Shown here one piece after another: positions 1 to 8,863 of a DNA stretch of 64,000 nt. Under the pieces are notes generated by a model that was not told where the DNA came from, made no database searches, and worked only from the letters and a program-made list of their open reading frames with translations. The translations under genes and the position numbers were made by a program. Where the stretch lies: assembly GCA_020633315.1 (NCBI GenBank), contig JACKDV010000010.1, positions 223,296 through 287,295 of the forward strand. Reading direction: 5' to 3'. Each line of letters begins with the position of its first letter. Position 1 is the first letter of the stretch. Origin of the DNA: Myxococcales bacterium. GTDB lineage: Bacteria; Myxococcota_A; Polyangia; Nannocystales; Nannocystaceae.

Positions 1-1311
1 GAGCCCCATGTGCAGCAGCCACGTCCCGGTGCCCACGATCATCGAGGCCAGCGCGGCGGCCTGGCTCCGCGGCAGGTAGAGCCCGCCGAGCAGGGGCACC
101 AACAGCGAGACCAGCCCCAGCTCGTAGCTCGACTCGAGCAGCGAGAACGCAGACTCCCCGGCGTAGGCCACCGCCAGGCTCGAGGCGGCCACGCCGAGCA
201 CCGCGAGGCGATTGAGCCGGAGCAGATCCACCCGATCCCCCACCGTGGGGCGCAGGAGGTTCTGCGCGACGACGGTGGCGGGCGAGAGGATCGCGCTGTC
301 GATCGTGGAGAGCACCACCGAGATCACCGTGACCACGAACAGCACCGCGAGCGGCGGGGTGAGGAAGGCGGTGGCCAGCAGCGGGAGGGTGGCCTGCTCG
401 TGGGCGCCGGGGATGAGCAGATCGGCGGCCAGGGCCAAGAGCACCGGGATCGCGCCCAGCGAGAGGTAGAGCAGCCCCGCCACCACGCAGGCCGCCCGGG
501 CCACCCCGGCCGAGCGCGCCGCGAAGATGCGCTGGCCGAGGTCTTGCCCCGGGAGGTTGCCCAGGGCGCCCGCGCAGAACAGGCCGATCCACCCCGCCAG
601 CTCGCCGAGGGACTCGGTGGGGATCAGGCGCTGGCGCTCGGCCGGCGTGCTCGCGAACAGCTCGCTCCACCCGTCGCTCACGCTGCCGTCGCCCAGTCCC
701 ATGAGGACCACCACGAGCATCACCACCAGGCCCACCACCACCAGCGAGAGCTGGACCGCGTCGGTGAGGGTCACGGCCCACATGCCCCCCATCAGGGTGT
801 AGAGGGCTCCGAACGCGGCGACGAGGGCGGTTCCCCAGACCATGTCGATGCCGAAGAAGAGCTGGAGGATGCCGGCCAGAGCCACGTACTGGGCGGCGAT
901 CCAGCCGAAGTAGGCGGGCACCATCAGCACCGAGGCGAGGATCTCGGCCGGTCGACCGAAGCGCCGGCCGAAGAAGTCCGGCACCGTCAGCAGGCGCATG
1001 CGCCACAGCGGGGCGGCGATGAGCAGGCCGGCGAGGATCAGGCACACGCCGGCGCCGATGGGATCGAGCGCGGCGGCCCCCAGGCCGCGGGCGCGGACCT
1101 CGTCGCTGACCGCGAGCATGGTGCCGGCGCCGAACCAAGTGGCGAGCAAGGTCGGCATCACCAGCCAGAACGGCAGGCGGCGCCCGGCGACCACGTAGTC
1201 CTCGACCGAGGCGATCCGGCGACGCGACCGCCCCGCGATCACGATCATCAGGGCGACGTAGAGGACGATGGTGGTCCCGATGATGGGCGCGAGCGTCTGC
1301 GGCGTGGTCAC
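1..1311 (-). CDS. Sodium:solute symporter (SSS/SLC5 family), C-terminus cut by window edge
   Basis: Multi-helix inner-membrane carrier expected to import a small organic solute with sodium; the substrate cannot be read from sequence. 437 codons are visible and the frame is open to base 1, so the 3' end lies outside the window. The N-terminus has a first membrane helix (LAPIIGTTIVLYVALMIVIAG) followed by SVEDYVVAGRRLP, the helix 1-2 loop typical of the SSS family. Later helices carry WFGAGTML, GQDLGQRIFAARS and STIDSAILS, in the order usual for the family. GTG at 1311 is chosen because it sits just before the first helix; an in-frame GTG at 1347 would add 12 residues. It diverges from the M16 protease gene across a 263-bp gap. 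Confidence 0.9.
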   Translation of the reverse strand, partial: MTTPQTLAPIIGTTIVLYVALMIVIAGRSRRRIASVEDYVVAGRRLPFWLVMPTLLATWFGAGTMLAVSDEVRARGLGAAALDPIGAGVCLILAGLLIAAPLWRMRLLTVPDFFGRRFGRPAEILASVLMVPAYFGWIAAQYVALAGILQLFFGIDMVWGTALVAAFGALYTLMGGMWAVTLTDAVQLSLVVVGLVVMLVVVLMGLGDGSVSDGWSELFASTPAERQRLIPTESLGELAGWIGLFCAGALGNLPGQDLGQRIFAARSAGVARAACVVAGLLYLSLGAIPVLLALAADLLIPGAHEQATLPLLATAFLTPPLAVLFVVTVISVVLSTIDSAILSPATVVAQNLLRPTVGDRVDLLRLNRLAVLGVAASSLAVAYAGESAFSLLESSYELGLVSLLVPLLGGLYLPRSQAAALASMIVGTGTWLLHMGL

Positions 1312-1574
1312 GCGGGTCCGGCGGCGAATGATGACCGATGAGCGCACCACGAGGCACGCCGAGACGAGGGCACCGGCCCGCACCGCACTGACGGCGTTCG
1401 GCCTCGTGGCCGATGTGGGCTTGCTCGCGTGCTCTTCATTCGGTAAATCGGCGACGCCCTCGAGCCGTCCTCGCCTCGCTCGATCGACTCGGCCGAGAGT
1501 TGACGCACTCCCTTCGACGGGGACCCTGTGGAACTATCCCGCCTGCTCCCCGAGACAAAAGCGCGACGAAGCCA

Positions 1575-4541
1575 ATGAAGCTGTTCTTTCGATCGATCAT
1601 CGCCACGCTGGCTCTGGCTGCGTGCAACCCCAAGACCACCGAAGAGGTGACGGTCAACCCCGATGACGCGAAGGGGAACGGCGGCCAGTCCCAGGGCAAG
1701 GTCGACGACTCGCCAGAGCTGGCGTTGGACCCGGCGGTCAGGACGGGGACGCTGCCCAACGGCCTGACCTACTACATCCGCAAGCATCCCAAGCCCGAGA
1801 AGCGGGTGCTGCTGTGGCTGGCCGTGAACGCGGGCTCGGTGCTCGAGGAGGACGACCAGCGGGGGCTGGCCCACTTCGTGGAGCACATGGCCTTCAACGG
1901 CACCGAGCGCTTCGAGAAGAACACGATGATCGACTTCTTCGAGAAGTCGGGCATGGACTTCGGCGCCGACGTCAACGCCTTCACCTCGTTCGACGAGACC
2001 GTCTACATGCTGCAGGTGCCGACCGACGACGCCAAATTGCTGTCGACCGGCTACGACGTGCTCGAGGACTGGGCCGGCGCGGTGAGCTTCGACCCCAAGG
2101 AGGTCGACAAGGAGCGCGGCGTGGTCATCGAGGAGTGGCGCCTGGGCCGGGGCGCCAACCAGCGCGTGTTCGACAAGCAGTGGCCGGTGTTCCTGGCGGG
2201 GAGCAAGTACGCGGAGCGCAAGCCCATCGGGGACAAGGAGATCCTCGAGACCGCCCCGGTGGAGCGCCTCAAGGCGTTCTATGAGGACTGGTACCGCCCC
2301 GACAACATGGCGGTGATCGTGGTCGGCGACATCGACCCCGATGCCGCGCTCGCCGAGGTGAAGAAGCGCTTCTCCGACCTGAAGAACCCCGAGGGGGCGC
2401 CCGAGCGCGTCAACGTGCCGGTGCCGCTGCTCGACGAGACCCGCATCGACGTCGAGACCGACAAGGAGATGTCGATGACGCAGGTGACCCTGGCCATCAA
2501 GGGCCCGGCGACCCCGTTCCTCACCGAGAACGACTACCGCGACGATCTGGTCGACACCCTCTTCCACGGCATGCTGCGCGCCCGGCTCGACGAGATCCGG
2601 CAGCGCCCCGAGGCCCCGTTCGCGTTCGCCTTCTCGTTCACCAACGAGATGGGGCGGGCGGTCGACGTGTTCCAGCTGTTCGCGGGGGCCAAGCCGGGGC
2701 AGGCGGAGGCCGCGGCCAAGACCCTGCTGGAGGAGGTGGAGCGCGTGCGTCGGCACGGCTTCCTGGCCTCGGAGCTCGAGCGGATCAAGGCCGACCACAT
2801 GCGCGACCTGGAGCGGGCGGTGACCGAGGCCGACACGGTCAAGGGCAACCAGTACGCCTTCGGCCTGGTCAACGACTTCCTCGAGGGCCACACCATGCTC
2901 AGCCACGCCGACGAGCTGGCGCTGGCCAAGAAGTACATGCCCGAGGTCACCCTCGAGGCCGTCAACGCCTACGCCGAGTCCTGGACCAGCCGCAAGGATC
3001 GCGTGGTCTCGGCCGCCGGGGCCTCGCGCGACAAGATGCCCACCAAGAAGGACCTCCAGAAGGTGGTGGACGGGATCTCGATGATGCCGATCCAGCCCTG
3101 GGAGGACGGCGGCGCGGGCGGGAGCCTGATGGCGGCGGCGCCCGAGGCGGGCAAGATCACCAAGAAGGAGCGCATCGAGGAGCTCGACCTCAGCGTGTGG
3201 ACCCTGAGCAACGGGGCCCGCGTGGTGGTCAAGCCCACCAACTTCAAGAACGACGAGATCCTGTTCTCGGCGTTCAGCCCCGGCGGTCACTCGCTGGCGC
3301 CCGACAAGAGCTTCGAGTCGGCGCAGTGGGCCGACGGCATCATCGCCCAGTCGGGCGTGGGCGAGCACGACGAGGTCGCGCTGGGCAAGCTGCTCACCGG
3401 CAAGGTCGTGCGGGTGCGGCCGTGGATCAACGAGCTCGAGGAGGGGATGCAGGGCAGCGCCTCGCCCCAGGACCTCGAGGTGTTCATGCAGCTCGTGCAC
3501 CTGTACTTCACCGCGCCCCGCAAGGACGAGGTGGCCTTCGGCGCGTGGAAGGGGCAGATGGACACCTTCTTCAAGAACCGCGACCTCAACCCGCAGGCCG
3601 TGTTCTTCGACGAGTTCGGCAAGGCGGCCAGCGGCGGCCACCCGCGGCGGCTCCCGCCCACCAGCGAGAAGATCGCCTCGGTGCAGCTCGACACCGCCTA
3701 CGACTTCTACAAGGATCGCTTCGGCGACGCGGGGGACTTCACCTTCGTGTTCGTGGGCAACGTGGACGAGGCGCGCCTCGAGGAGCTCGCGGCCACCTAC
3801 CTCGCCTCGCTGCCCACCAAGGGGCGCAAGGAGAAGTGGCGGGACATCAAGGTCAAGCCGCCCAAGGGCGTCAAGAAGGTCCGCGTGGAGAAGGGGCAGG
3901 ACCCCAAGAGCTTCGTGATGCTGGCCTTCCACGGCAACACCAAGTGGAGCCCCGAGATCGAGGACGACCTCGACATGCTGAGCGAGGCGATGAGCATCCG
4001 CCTGCGAGAGATCCTCCGCGAGGACATGAGCGGGGTGTACGGGGTGTTCAGCAACGGCAACATCGACCGCCGTCCCAAGACCGAGTACGAGTACTTCGTG
4101 GGCTTCGGCTGCTCGCCGGAGAACGCCGACAAGCTCACCAAGGCCGTGTTCGAGCTGGTGCAGAAGGTCAAGAAGGAGGGCATCGACCAGGACGTGGTCG
4201 ACAAGGTCAAGGAGCAGCGGCGCCGGGGCCTGGAGACCGACCAGAAGGAGAACCGCTTCTGGTCGCGGCAGCTCACCGAGCACTACCGCTACGGCACCGA
4301 CCCGCGGAAGATCCTCGAGCTCGAGAAGATGATCGACCGCGTCAGCTCGGACAACATCAAGAAGGCGGCGAACAAGTACCTCAACGAGAAGCAGTACATC
4401 GACGCGCTGCTGATGCCCGAGGCGGGCGCCGCCGAGGGTGAGGGCAAGAAGGCCGAGAAGGCCGAGAAGGCGCCCGCCAAGAAGGACGAGGCCAAGAAGG
4501 CCAAGAAGGCCGAGAAGGCGCCCGCCAAGAAGGCCGGCTAG
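1575..4541 (+). CDS. M16 family zinc metalloprotease lipoprotein (PqqL/pitrilysin-like)
   Basis: Predicted secreted, lipid-anchored zinc endopeptidase of 988 residues with two M16 half-repeats. The start ATG gives a lipoprotein signal (MKLFFRSIIATLALAAC, Cys17). The inverted zinc motif HFVEH lies at residues 100-104. ER..VVIEE supplies E180 and E187, seven residues apart as in pitrilysin, so H100, H104 and E187 are the likely zinc ligands and E103 the base. The second half (from about residue 535) lacks HxxEH, which is normal for the non-catalytic M16 half. The last about 35 residues are a Lys/Ala/Glu low-complexity tail (KKAEKAEKAPAKK). An upstream in-frame extension exists but would bury the signal peptide. 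The gene is single and ends at a strong terminator. Confidence 0.93.
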   Translation: MKLFFRSIIATLALAACNPKTTEEVTVNPDDAKGNGGQSQGKVDDSPELALDPAVRTGTLPNGLTYYIRKHPKPEKRVLLWLAVNAGSVLEEDDQRGLAHFVEHMAFNGTERFEKNTMIDFFEKSGMDFGADVNAFTSFDETVYMLQVPTDDAKLLSTGYDVLEDWAGAVSFDPKEVDKERGVVIEEWRLGRGANQRVFDKQWPVFLAGSKYAERKPIGDKEILETAPVERLKAFYEDWYRPDNMAVIVVGDIDPDAALAEVKKRFSDLKNPEGAPERVNVPVPLLDETRIDVETDKEMSMTQVTLAIKGPATPFLTENDYRDDLVDTLFHGMLRARLDEIRQRPEAPFAFAFSFTNEMGRAVDVFQLFAGAKPGQAEAAAKTLLEEVERVRRHGFLASELERIKADHMRDLERAVTEADTVKGNQYAFGLVNDFLEGHTMLSHADELALAKKYMPEVTLEAVNAYAESWTSRKDRVVSAAGASRDKMPTKKDLQKVVDGISMMPIQPWEDGGAGGSLMAAAPEAGKITKKERIEELDLSVWTLSNGARVVVKPTNFKNDEILFSAFSPGGHSLAPDKSFESAQWADGIIAQSGVGEHDEVALGKLLTGKVVRVRPWINELEEGMQGSASPQDLEVFMQLVHLYFTAPRKDEVAFGAWKGQMDTFFKNRDLNPQAVFFDEFGKAASGGHPRRLPPTSEKIASVQLDTAYDFYKDRFGDAGDFTFVFVGNVDEARLEELAATYLASLPTKGRKEKWRDIKVKPPKGVKKVRVEKGQDPKSFVMLAFHGNTKWSPEIEDDLDMLSEAMSIRLREILREDMSGVYGVFSNGNIDRRPKTEYEYFVGFGCSPENADKLTKAVFELVQKVKKEGIDQDVVDKVKEQRRRGLETDQKENRFWSRQLTEHYRYGTDPRKILELEKMIDRVSSDNIKKAANKYLNEKQYIDALLMPEAGAAEGEGKKAEKAEKAPAKKDEAKKAKKAEKAPAKKAG

Positions 4542-4597
4542 CGCTCGGACCGGCCCGCGGCCCCGCTGGTCGCGCGTCCGAGCGGGAGATCTCGACC

Positions 4598-4636
4598 GAC
4601 GAGCCCGACGTGATCGCGTCGGGCTCGTCGCTTTTT
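4598..4636 (+). terminator. Rho-independent terminator after the M16 protease
   Basis: A perfect 13-bp inverted repeat (GACGAGCCCGACG at 4598-4610, its complement at 4617-4629) encloses a 6-nt loop and is followed by GCTTTTT. It lies 56 bp after the protease stop. A weaker 9-bp inverted repeat (CGCTCGGAC at 4542-4550 with GTCCGAGCG at 4576-4584) sits directly before it. This is the only intergenic hairpin in the window that I saw with a good T run. Confidence 0.9.
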
Positions 4637-4696
4637 GGGCCTCGGTGGCTTGGCGGGAGGCGGCAGCCCCGGCAGCGGATGCGTAGAATCCCCCGC

Positions 4697-5266
4697 ATGG
4701 GCGAGCCACAGCGGCTGAAGGTCGCCTTCATCGGCAGCCACGGGGTCGGCAAGACCACGCTGTGCTATGGGCTCGCGGCCCGGCTCAAGGCCCGCGACGT
4801 CTCGCTCGAGGTGGTGCACGAGGTGGCGCGGCAGTGCCCGCTGCCGATCAACCAGCAGACGGGCGTGGCGTCGCAGTCGTGGATCCTGCATACGCAGGTG
4901 GCGGCGGAGATCCTGGCGGCCGAGCGCTACCCGGTGGTGGTCTGCGATCGCAGCGTGCTCGACAACTACGTGTACATGCTGCTCGCGGCGGGGTCGCAGC
5001 GTGCTCTCGATGCGATGGTCGAGGCGTGGATGGCGACCTACGACCTGCTGGTGATGGTGCCGATCATCGAGGAGCCCAGCCCCGATGGCCTGCGGGCCAC
5101 CGATCCCACCTTCCAGCACGCCGTGGAGGATGGCGTTCGCCGGGAGCTGCGGCGCCGCGATCTGAGCGCCCTGGCTCTCGATCCCGGGGACCGGGACGGG
5201 TGGCTGACGCTGGTGGAGGAGGAGGTGATGACCCGCCTCGCCCCGCCCCAGCTCCCGCTGCTGTGA
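4697..5266 (+). CDS. P-loop ATP-binding kinase-like protein (AAA_28/NadR-like)
   Basis: A 189-residue cytoplasmic protein with a Walker A motif GSHGVGKTT near residues 13-21, followed by VVHEVARQCPLPIN and an ERYPVVVCDRSVLDNYVY segment resembling the NadR/AAA_28 group of nucleoside-kinase-like P-loop proteins. DLLVMVPIIEE is a Walker-B-like strand. ATG 4697 starts 9 residues before the first beta strand; extending further upstream would run into the terminator. It lies 69 bp before the AAA ATPase gene in the same orientation, so it may be the first gene of the 4.7-8.8 kb unit. The substrate is unknown. Confidence 0.8.
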   Translation: MGEPQRLKVAFIGSHGVGKTTLCYGLAARLKARDVSLEVVHEVARQCPLPINQQTGVASQSWILHTQVAAEILAAERYPVVVCDRSVLDNYVYMLLAAGSQRALDAMVEAWMATYDLLVMVPIIEEPSPDGLRATDPTFQHAVEDGVRRELRRRDLSALALDPGDRDGWLTLVEEEVMTRLAPPQLPLL

Positions 5267-5335
5267 GCGGGCCGGCGCCCCGCGGGTGGGTCGCAGGTGC
5301 GGCGGGGCCGGGGTCGAGTATCCTGGGCGCGGCCG

Positions 5336-6688
5336 ATGGACTTCGCCGATCGCAAGCTCTACTACAACCGCTGCGACCCCTCCGAGGCGCTGGCTCCCGA
5401 TGACGAGCGCAACGTCGACCTCGACGCCGAGGCCGTGGGGGGCTATCGGCCCCGGGGCGTGGTGTGGGTCGAGCGGCTCGCCAGCGAGATCGAGCTCAGC
5501 GACGATCCGACCTGCACCCTGTTCACCGGCCTGCCGGGGTCGGGCAAGTCCACCGAGCTGCGGCGCCTGCTGGCCCACCTCGCCGATCCCCAGGGGATGC
5601 ACCTGCTGGGGGTGCTGGTGGACGCGGAGCGGGTGCTCGACCTGACCACGCGGGTGGACATCCCCGACATCATCGCCGCGATCGTCTACGCGGTGGACGA
5701 GAAGGTGCTCGAGGCCGAGGGACGCCAGGGCAAGGCGGCGCTGCAGGAGGGCTACCTGACCCGCCTGTGGCACTGGCTGACCACCACCGACGTGGAGCTC
5801 GGCGAGGGCGAGCTGGCGGTGGGGGACGCCGGCAAGCTGGTGTTCGAGCTCAAGACCCGCGACAGCCTGCGGCAGCGCGTGCGACGGACGGTGGCCGCGA
5901 ACCTCACCGCGTTCCTGGGCCAGGCCCGTGAGGAGCTGGTCGCGCTCGAGGAGCGGGCGCGTCGAGCGGGCTGGGGCGGGCTCATCGTGGTGCTCGACTC
6001 GCTCGAGAAGCTGCGAGGAGTGAGCGAGAACTGGCACGACGTGCTCGCCAGCGCCGAGCAGGTGTTCGGGCGAGGCGCGCCCTACCTGCAGCTTCCCGTG
6101 CACGTGATCTACACGGTGCCCGCCGCCCTGGTGGCGCGACAGCACCAGGGCATCGAGTTCATGCCGATGGTGAAGCTGCGACACCGCGACGGCACGGTCT
6201 TCGCACCCGGGGTGGAGACCATGCGCAAGCTGGTGCACCAGCGGATCCCGGGGCCGGTGCTCGCTCACCTGCTGGGGGACCAGGCCCGGGAGCGCCTCGA
6301 CGAGCTGATCCTCGCCTCGGGGGGCTACACCCGCGAGGTGATCCGCTTCCTGCGGGCGATCGTGCGGGAGCGGCAGCACCCGCTGTCCCAGGACGCCTAC
6401 GAGCGCATCCTCAACGAGCTCCGGGACGACTACCGGGCGGTGGTGCCCTCGGAGGCGTTCGACTGGTTGGCCCAGGTGGCGGTGGACAGGTACCTCACGA
6501 TCCACGACGAGGAGCACCGGGCCTCGGCGGACCTCATGCTGCTCAACAACGTGGTGATGCGGTACATGAACCAGCGCGACTGGTACGACCTGCATCCCGT
6601 GGTCTACGAGATCCCAGGGGTGGCAGAGGCCATCGCGCGGGCGAGGGCGCGCAAGGGGGAGGGCGCGGGGGGGAACGAGTCGTCGTGA
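5336..6688 (+). CDS. AAA/STAND-like ATPase, partner of the downstream phosphoesterase-fold protein
   Basis: A 450-residue protein with Walker A GLPGSGKS (G65-S72) and Walker B GLIVVLDSLEK near residue 220. Its C-terminal part ends in LLNNVVMRYMNQRDWYDLHP, which resembles the winged-helix tail common in ATPases of bacterial signalling and conflict gene pairs. No membrane segment is visible. ATG 5336 is chosen because the conserved-looking sequence starts there. Its stop overlaps the next start (GTGA at 6685-6688), so the two products are translationally coupled and probably interact. I infer a regulatory ATPase that senses something and controls the coupled protein; the input is unknown. Confidence 0.8.
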   Translation: MDFADRKLYYNRCDPSEALAPDDERNVDLDAEAVGGYRPRGVVWVERLASEIELSDDPTCTLFTGLPGSGKSTELRRLLAHLADPQGMHLLGVLVDAERVLDLTTRVDIPDIIAAIVYAVDEKVLEAEGRQGKAALQEGYLTRLWHWLTTTDVELGEGELAVGDAGKLVFELKTRDSLRQRVRRTVAANLTAFLGQAREELVALEERARRAGWGGLIVVLDSLEKLRGVSENWHDVLASAEQVFGRGAPYLQLPVHVIYTVPAALVARQHQGIEFMPMVKLRHRDGTVFAPGVETMRKLVHQRIPGPVLAHLLGDQARERLDELILASGGYTREVIRFLRAIVRERQHPLSQDAYERILNELRDDYRAVVPSEAFDWLAQVAVDRYLTIHDEEHRASADLMLLNNVVMRYMNQRDWYDLHPVVYEIPGVAEAIARARARKGEGAGGNESS

Positions 6689-8844
6689 TCGAGGAGGATG
6701 GCCCGCAGCGGGTCGTGACCAGCCTGGACCGGGTGATCGACGGCCTGCGCCTGGCCGCCAAGTTCGATCTGCACGTGGTGAGCTGTGCCTCCGAGGCCCG
6801 GATGCAGTGGGCGCGCACGCGGCTGCTCGAGGAGGCAGGGGACGCGCACCTGGTGCTCACCGAGGTGGAGCCCTGGGAGCTGGGCAAGGGGGGGCCGCGC
6901 AAGCTGGTGGATCGACTGCTGCACCACACCGCCCGCGGGATCCTGGTGCTGAGCGCCTCCGTGATGCCGAGCTACGTGGGGGAGTGGGCCCTGGTCTTCC
7001 AGCGCCTCAACGAGACCCGGGACCAGATCACGCGGCGCTTCGACGGGCTGGTGTTGCTGGTGCTCGAGCCGCTCAAGCAGGTGCTGGCCCAGAACGCGGC
7101 GGACCTGTGGTCGGTGCGGAGCTCGTCGGTGGTGCTCGAGGACGAGGCCAGGCCGACGGAGGAGCTCGTCGTGGAGAGGAGCCGGGACGGTCGCGCGGGG
7201 CTCGGGGCCGAGGAAGAGGAAGCGGAGGTCGGGGACGAGGTCGCGGTGGCTCGGGGAATGTCGGATCTCGACCGGACCCTCGAGGGCGTCGACGACGATC
7301 TCGCGGCGGAGGATGCCGATGAGGAGACATGGGAGCCGGAGGGGGCGCCGAGCGTCGTCAGCGAGCCCGCGCGGGAGCCCCTGCCCGTGTCGCGCCCCGA
7401 GCCCGAGCCCGAGCCAACGCCAACGCCCAGGTCGATCCCCGAGCTCGCGTTGGGCCAGCGACTAGCGCCTCCGGCCGCGTCACCCACCGAGCTTCATCCC
7501 ATCACGGAGCTCGAGCCGTTTCTCCTGCGCGAGCAGGTGCCCCTCGCCGAGCGGTCGCATCGTCGCGCCGACACGTCGCCACCCGCACGGCCCGTCGCGA
7601 AGACGGTGGCCACGGCTTCGATGCAAGCACCCGAGCCGTCGAGACCCCGTCCGGGCAATGCCGGCTCCCTGCCCGCCGAGGCCCCCGCGGCGCCGGCCCC
7701 CGCGAGCGTCCCATCGGCACGGCCCCCTTCGGCCCCCGAGACCACCGCCTCGTTCCCGGGCGCCGACGCCCCCAGCAAGCGGCCGGTCGCCGACGTCCGG
7801 CGGGGACCGTCCTCGCTCCCCTCCACGCCGAAGGAGCGCAAGGTCGACTCGGGTCGTCCCTCGCGGCTGGCCGGCGTGCTCGAGACGCTGCGCTCCTGGG
7901 CGCGGCGCTCCAGGCAGGGCGGCAAGCGCCTGGCCGACTCGGCACCGCTCACGGTGCTGCTGCTGTCCTCGCTGCACGTGACCGACAGGGGCAAGGAGGG
8001 CTTCGTGCTGGAGGAGCGGCTGCGCCTGCTCGTGGAGGACGTGGCACGAGCCCGCGCCAGCTCGGGGCTCCGACCCTTCGATCTCGTGGTGGTCGCGGGA
8101 GACATCACGGCGCGGGGCAAGCCGGGCGAGATGCACCACGCCCGCGGGCTGCTGCGGCACCTGGTCCGGCGGCTGGCGAGCGGGGGCAAGGCGCCGGCGC
8201 TGATCCTGGTGCCCGGCAACCACGACATCGACCGCGATCTGCCGAGCTGGCGCAGCATGACCACCAAGGGCGCCGAGCTCGACGAGGTGATGGGGCAGCG
8301 CCACAACCTGGGCTTCGCGAAGAAGGTGGGGCACGGCTACCGCGAGCTGGTGGAGGGCCTGCACGAGGACGGCGTGGTGCCCAGCGCCCCGCAGATGGAG
8401 CCCTACACCCTGCTGGGGATCGAGCTCGAGCACGGGGGGCACTGCCTGGCGCTGCGGGGGCTCGACAGCGCGGTGGCCCAGCCCTGGACGGGCAAGCGCA
8501 AGGGGGTGCTCGGCTCCACGCAGATCGCCGACGCGGTGGCCGGGCTCGACGAGGCGGACCTTCGCGTGGCGGTGGTGCACCACGTGCCCGCGATGATGGA
8601 CCCGGAGGAGTGGCGGGTGCTCGAGCGCGCCTTCGACCTGGTGCTGACCGGATCCGGCCACGAGTCGGACGAGCGGGTCCAGGTGAGCGCGGGGGGGACG
8701 ATCGTGGTGGAGAGCCCGCCGCTGGTCGGAGGGGCGCGCTCGGGCTACGCGGTGCTCGAGCTGGGGCCCGCGCTGCGGGTGTGCATCCGCGACCTCGACG
8801 GACGCGAGCCGGTCGAGCGCGAGCTACCGTGGCGCGCGGGCTGA
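6685..8844 (+). CDS. ATPase-associated domain fused to a calcineurin-like phosphoesterase domain
   Basis: 719 residues in three parts. Residues 1 to about 150 contain RLNETRDQ...LVLLVLEP...AADLWSVRS, matching the 'NxxRD ... DxWSxRS' module often paired with or fused to STAND-type ATPases. Residues about 155-420 are a Pro/Glu/Ala-rich, probably disordered linker. Residues about 425-719 form a metallophosphoesterase fold with GDIT (about 472), PGNHDID (about 510), VVHHVP (about 630) and LTGSGH (about 655). The first metal motif reads SSLH where D-x-H is expected, and GHxH reads GSGH, so the active site is altered. The GTG start overlaps the stop of the upstream ATPase gene. Probable effector or scaffold of a two-gene signalling or defence module (inference). 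Confidence 0.75.
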   Translation: MIEEDGPQRVVTSLDRVIDGLRLAAKFDLHVVSCASEARMQWARTRLLEEAGDAHLVLTEVEPWELGKGGPRKLVDRLLHHTARGILVLSASVMPSYVGEWALVFQRLNETRDQITRRFDGLVLLVLEPLKQVLAQNAADLWSVRSSSVVLEDEARPTEELVVERSRDGRAGLGAEEEEAEVGDEVAVARGMSDLDRTLEGVDDDLAAEDADEETWEPEGAPSVVSEPAREPLPVSRPEPEPEPTPTPRSIPELALGQRLAPPAASPTELHPITELEPFLLREQVPLAERSHRRADTSPPARPVAKTVATASMQAPEPSRPRPGNAGSLPAEAPAAPAPASVPSARPPSAPETTASFPGADAPSKRPVADVRRGPSSLPSTPKERKVDSGRPSRLAGVLETLRSWARRSRQGGKRLADSAPLTVLLLSSLHVTDRGKEGFVLEERLRLLVEDVARARASSGLRPFDLVVVAGDITARGKPGEMHHARGLLRHLVRRLASGGKAPALILVPGNHDIDRDLPSWRSMTTKGAELDEVMGQRHNLGFAKKVGHGYRELVEGLHEDGVVPSAPQMEPYTLLGIELEHGGHCLALRGLDSAVAQPWTGKRKGVLGSTQIADAVAGLDEADLRVAVVHHVPAMMDPEEWRVLERAFDLVLTGSGHESDERVQVSAGGTIVVESPPLVGGARSGYAVLELGPALRVCIRDLDGREPVERELPWRAG

Positions 8845-8863
8845 GACGCCGCGCGCCGGTGCC

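Noticed and set aside
1312..1574. tRNA or small RNA gene in the symporter/protease gap
   Set aside because: I could not fold a cloverleaf or find a terminator; it looks like a divergent promoter region only.
1308..4709. Very long open frame (over 1100 codons) on the minus strand opposite the M16 protease
   Set aside because: Shadow of the protease gene: GC bias removes stop codons on the opposite strand; the translation is a repetitive His/Leu/Gly/Asp mix with no motif.
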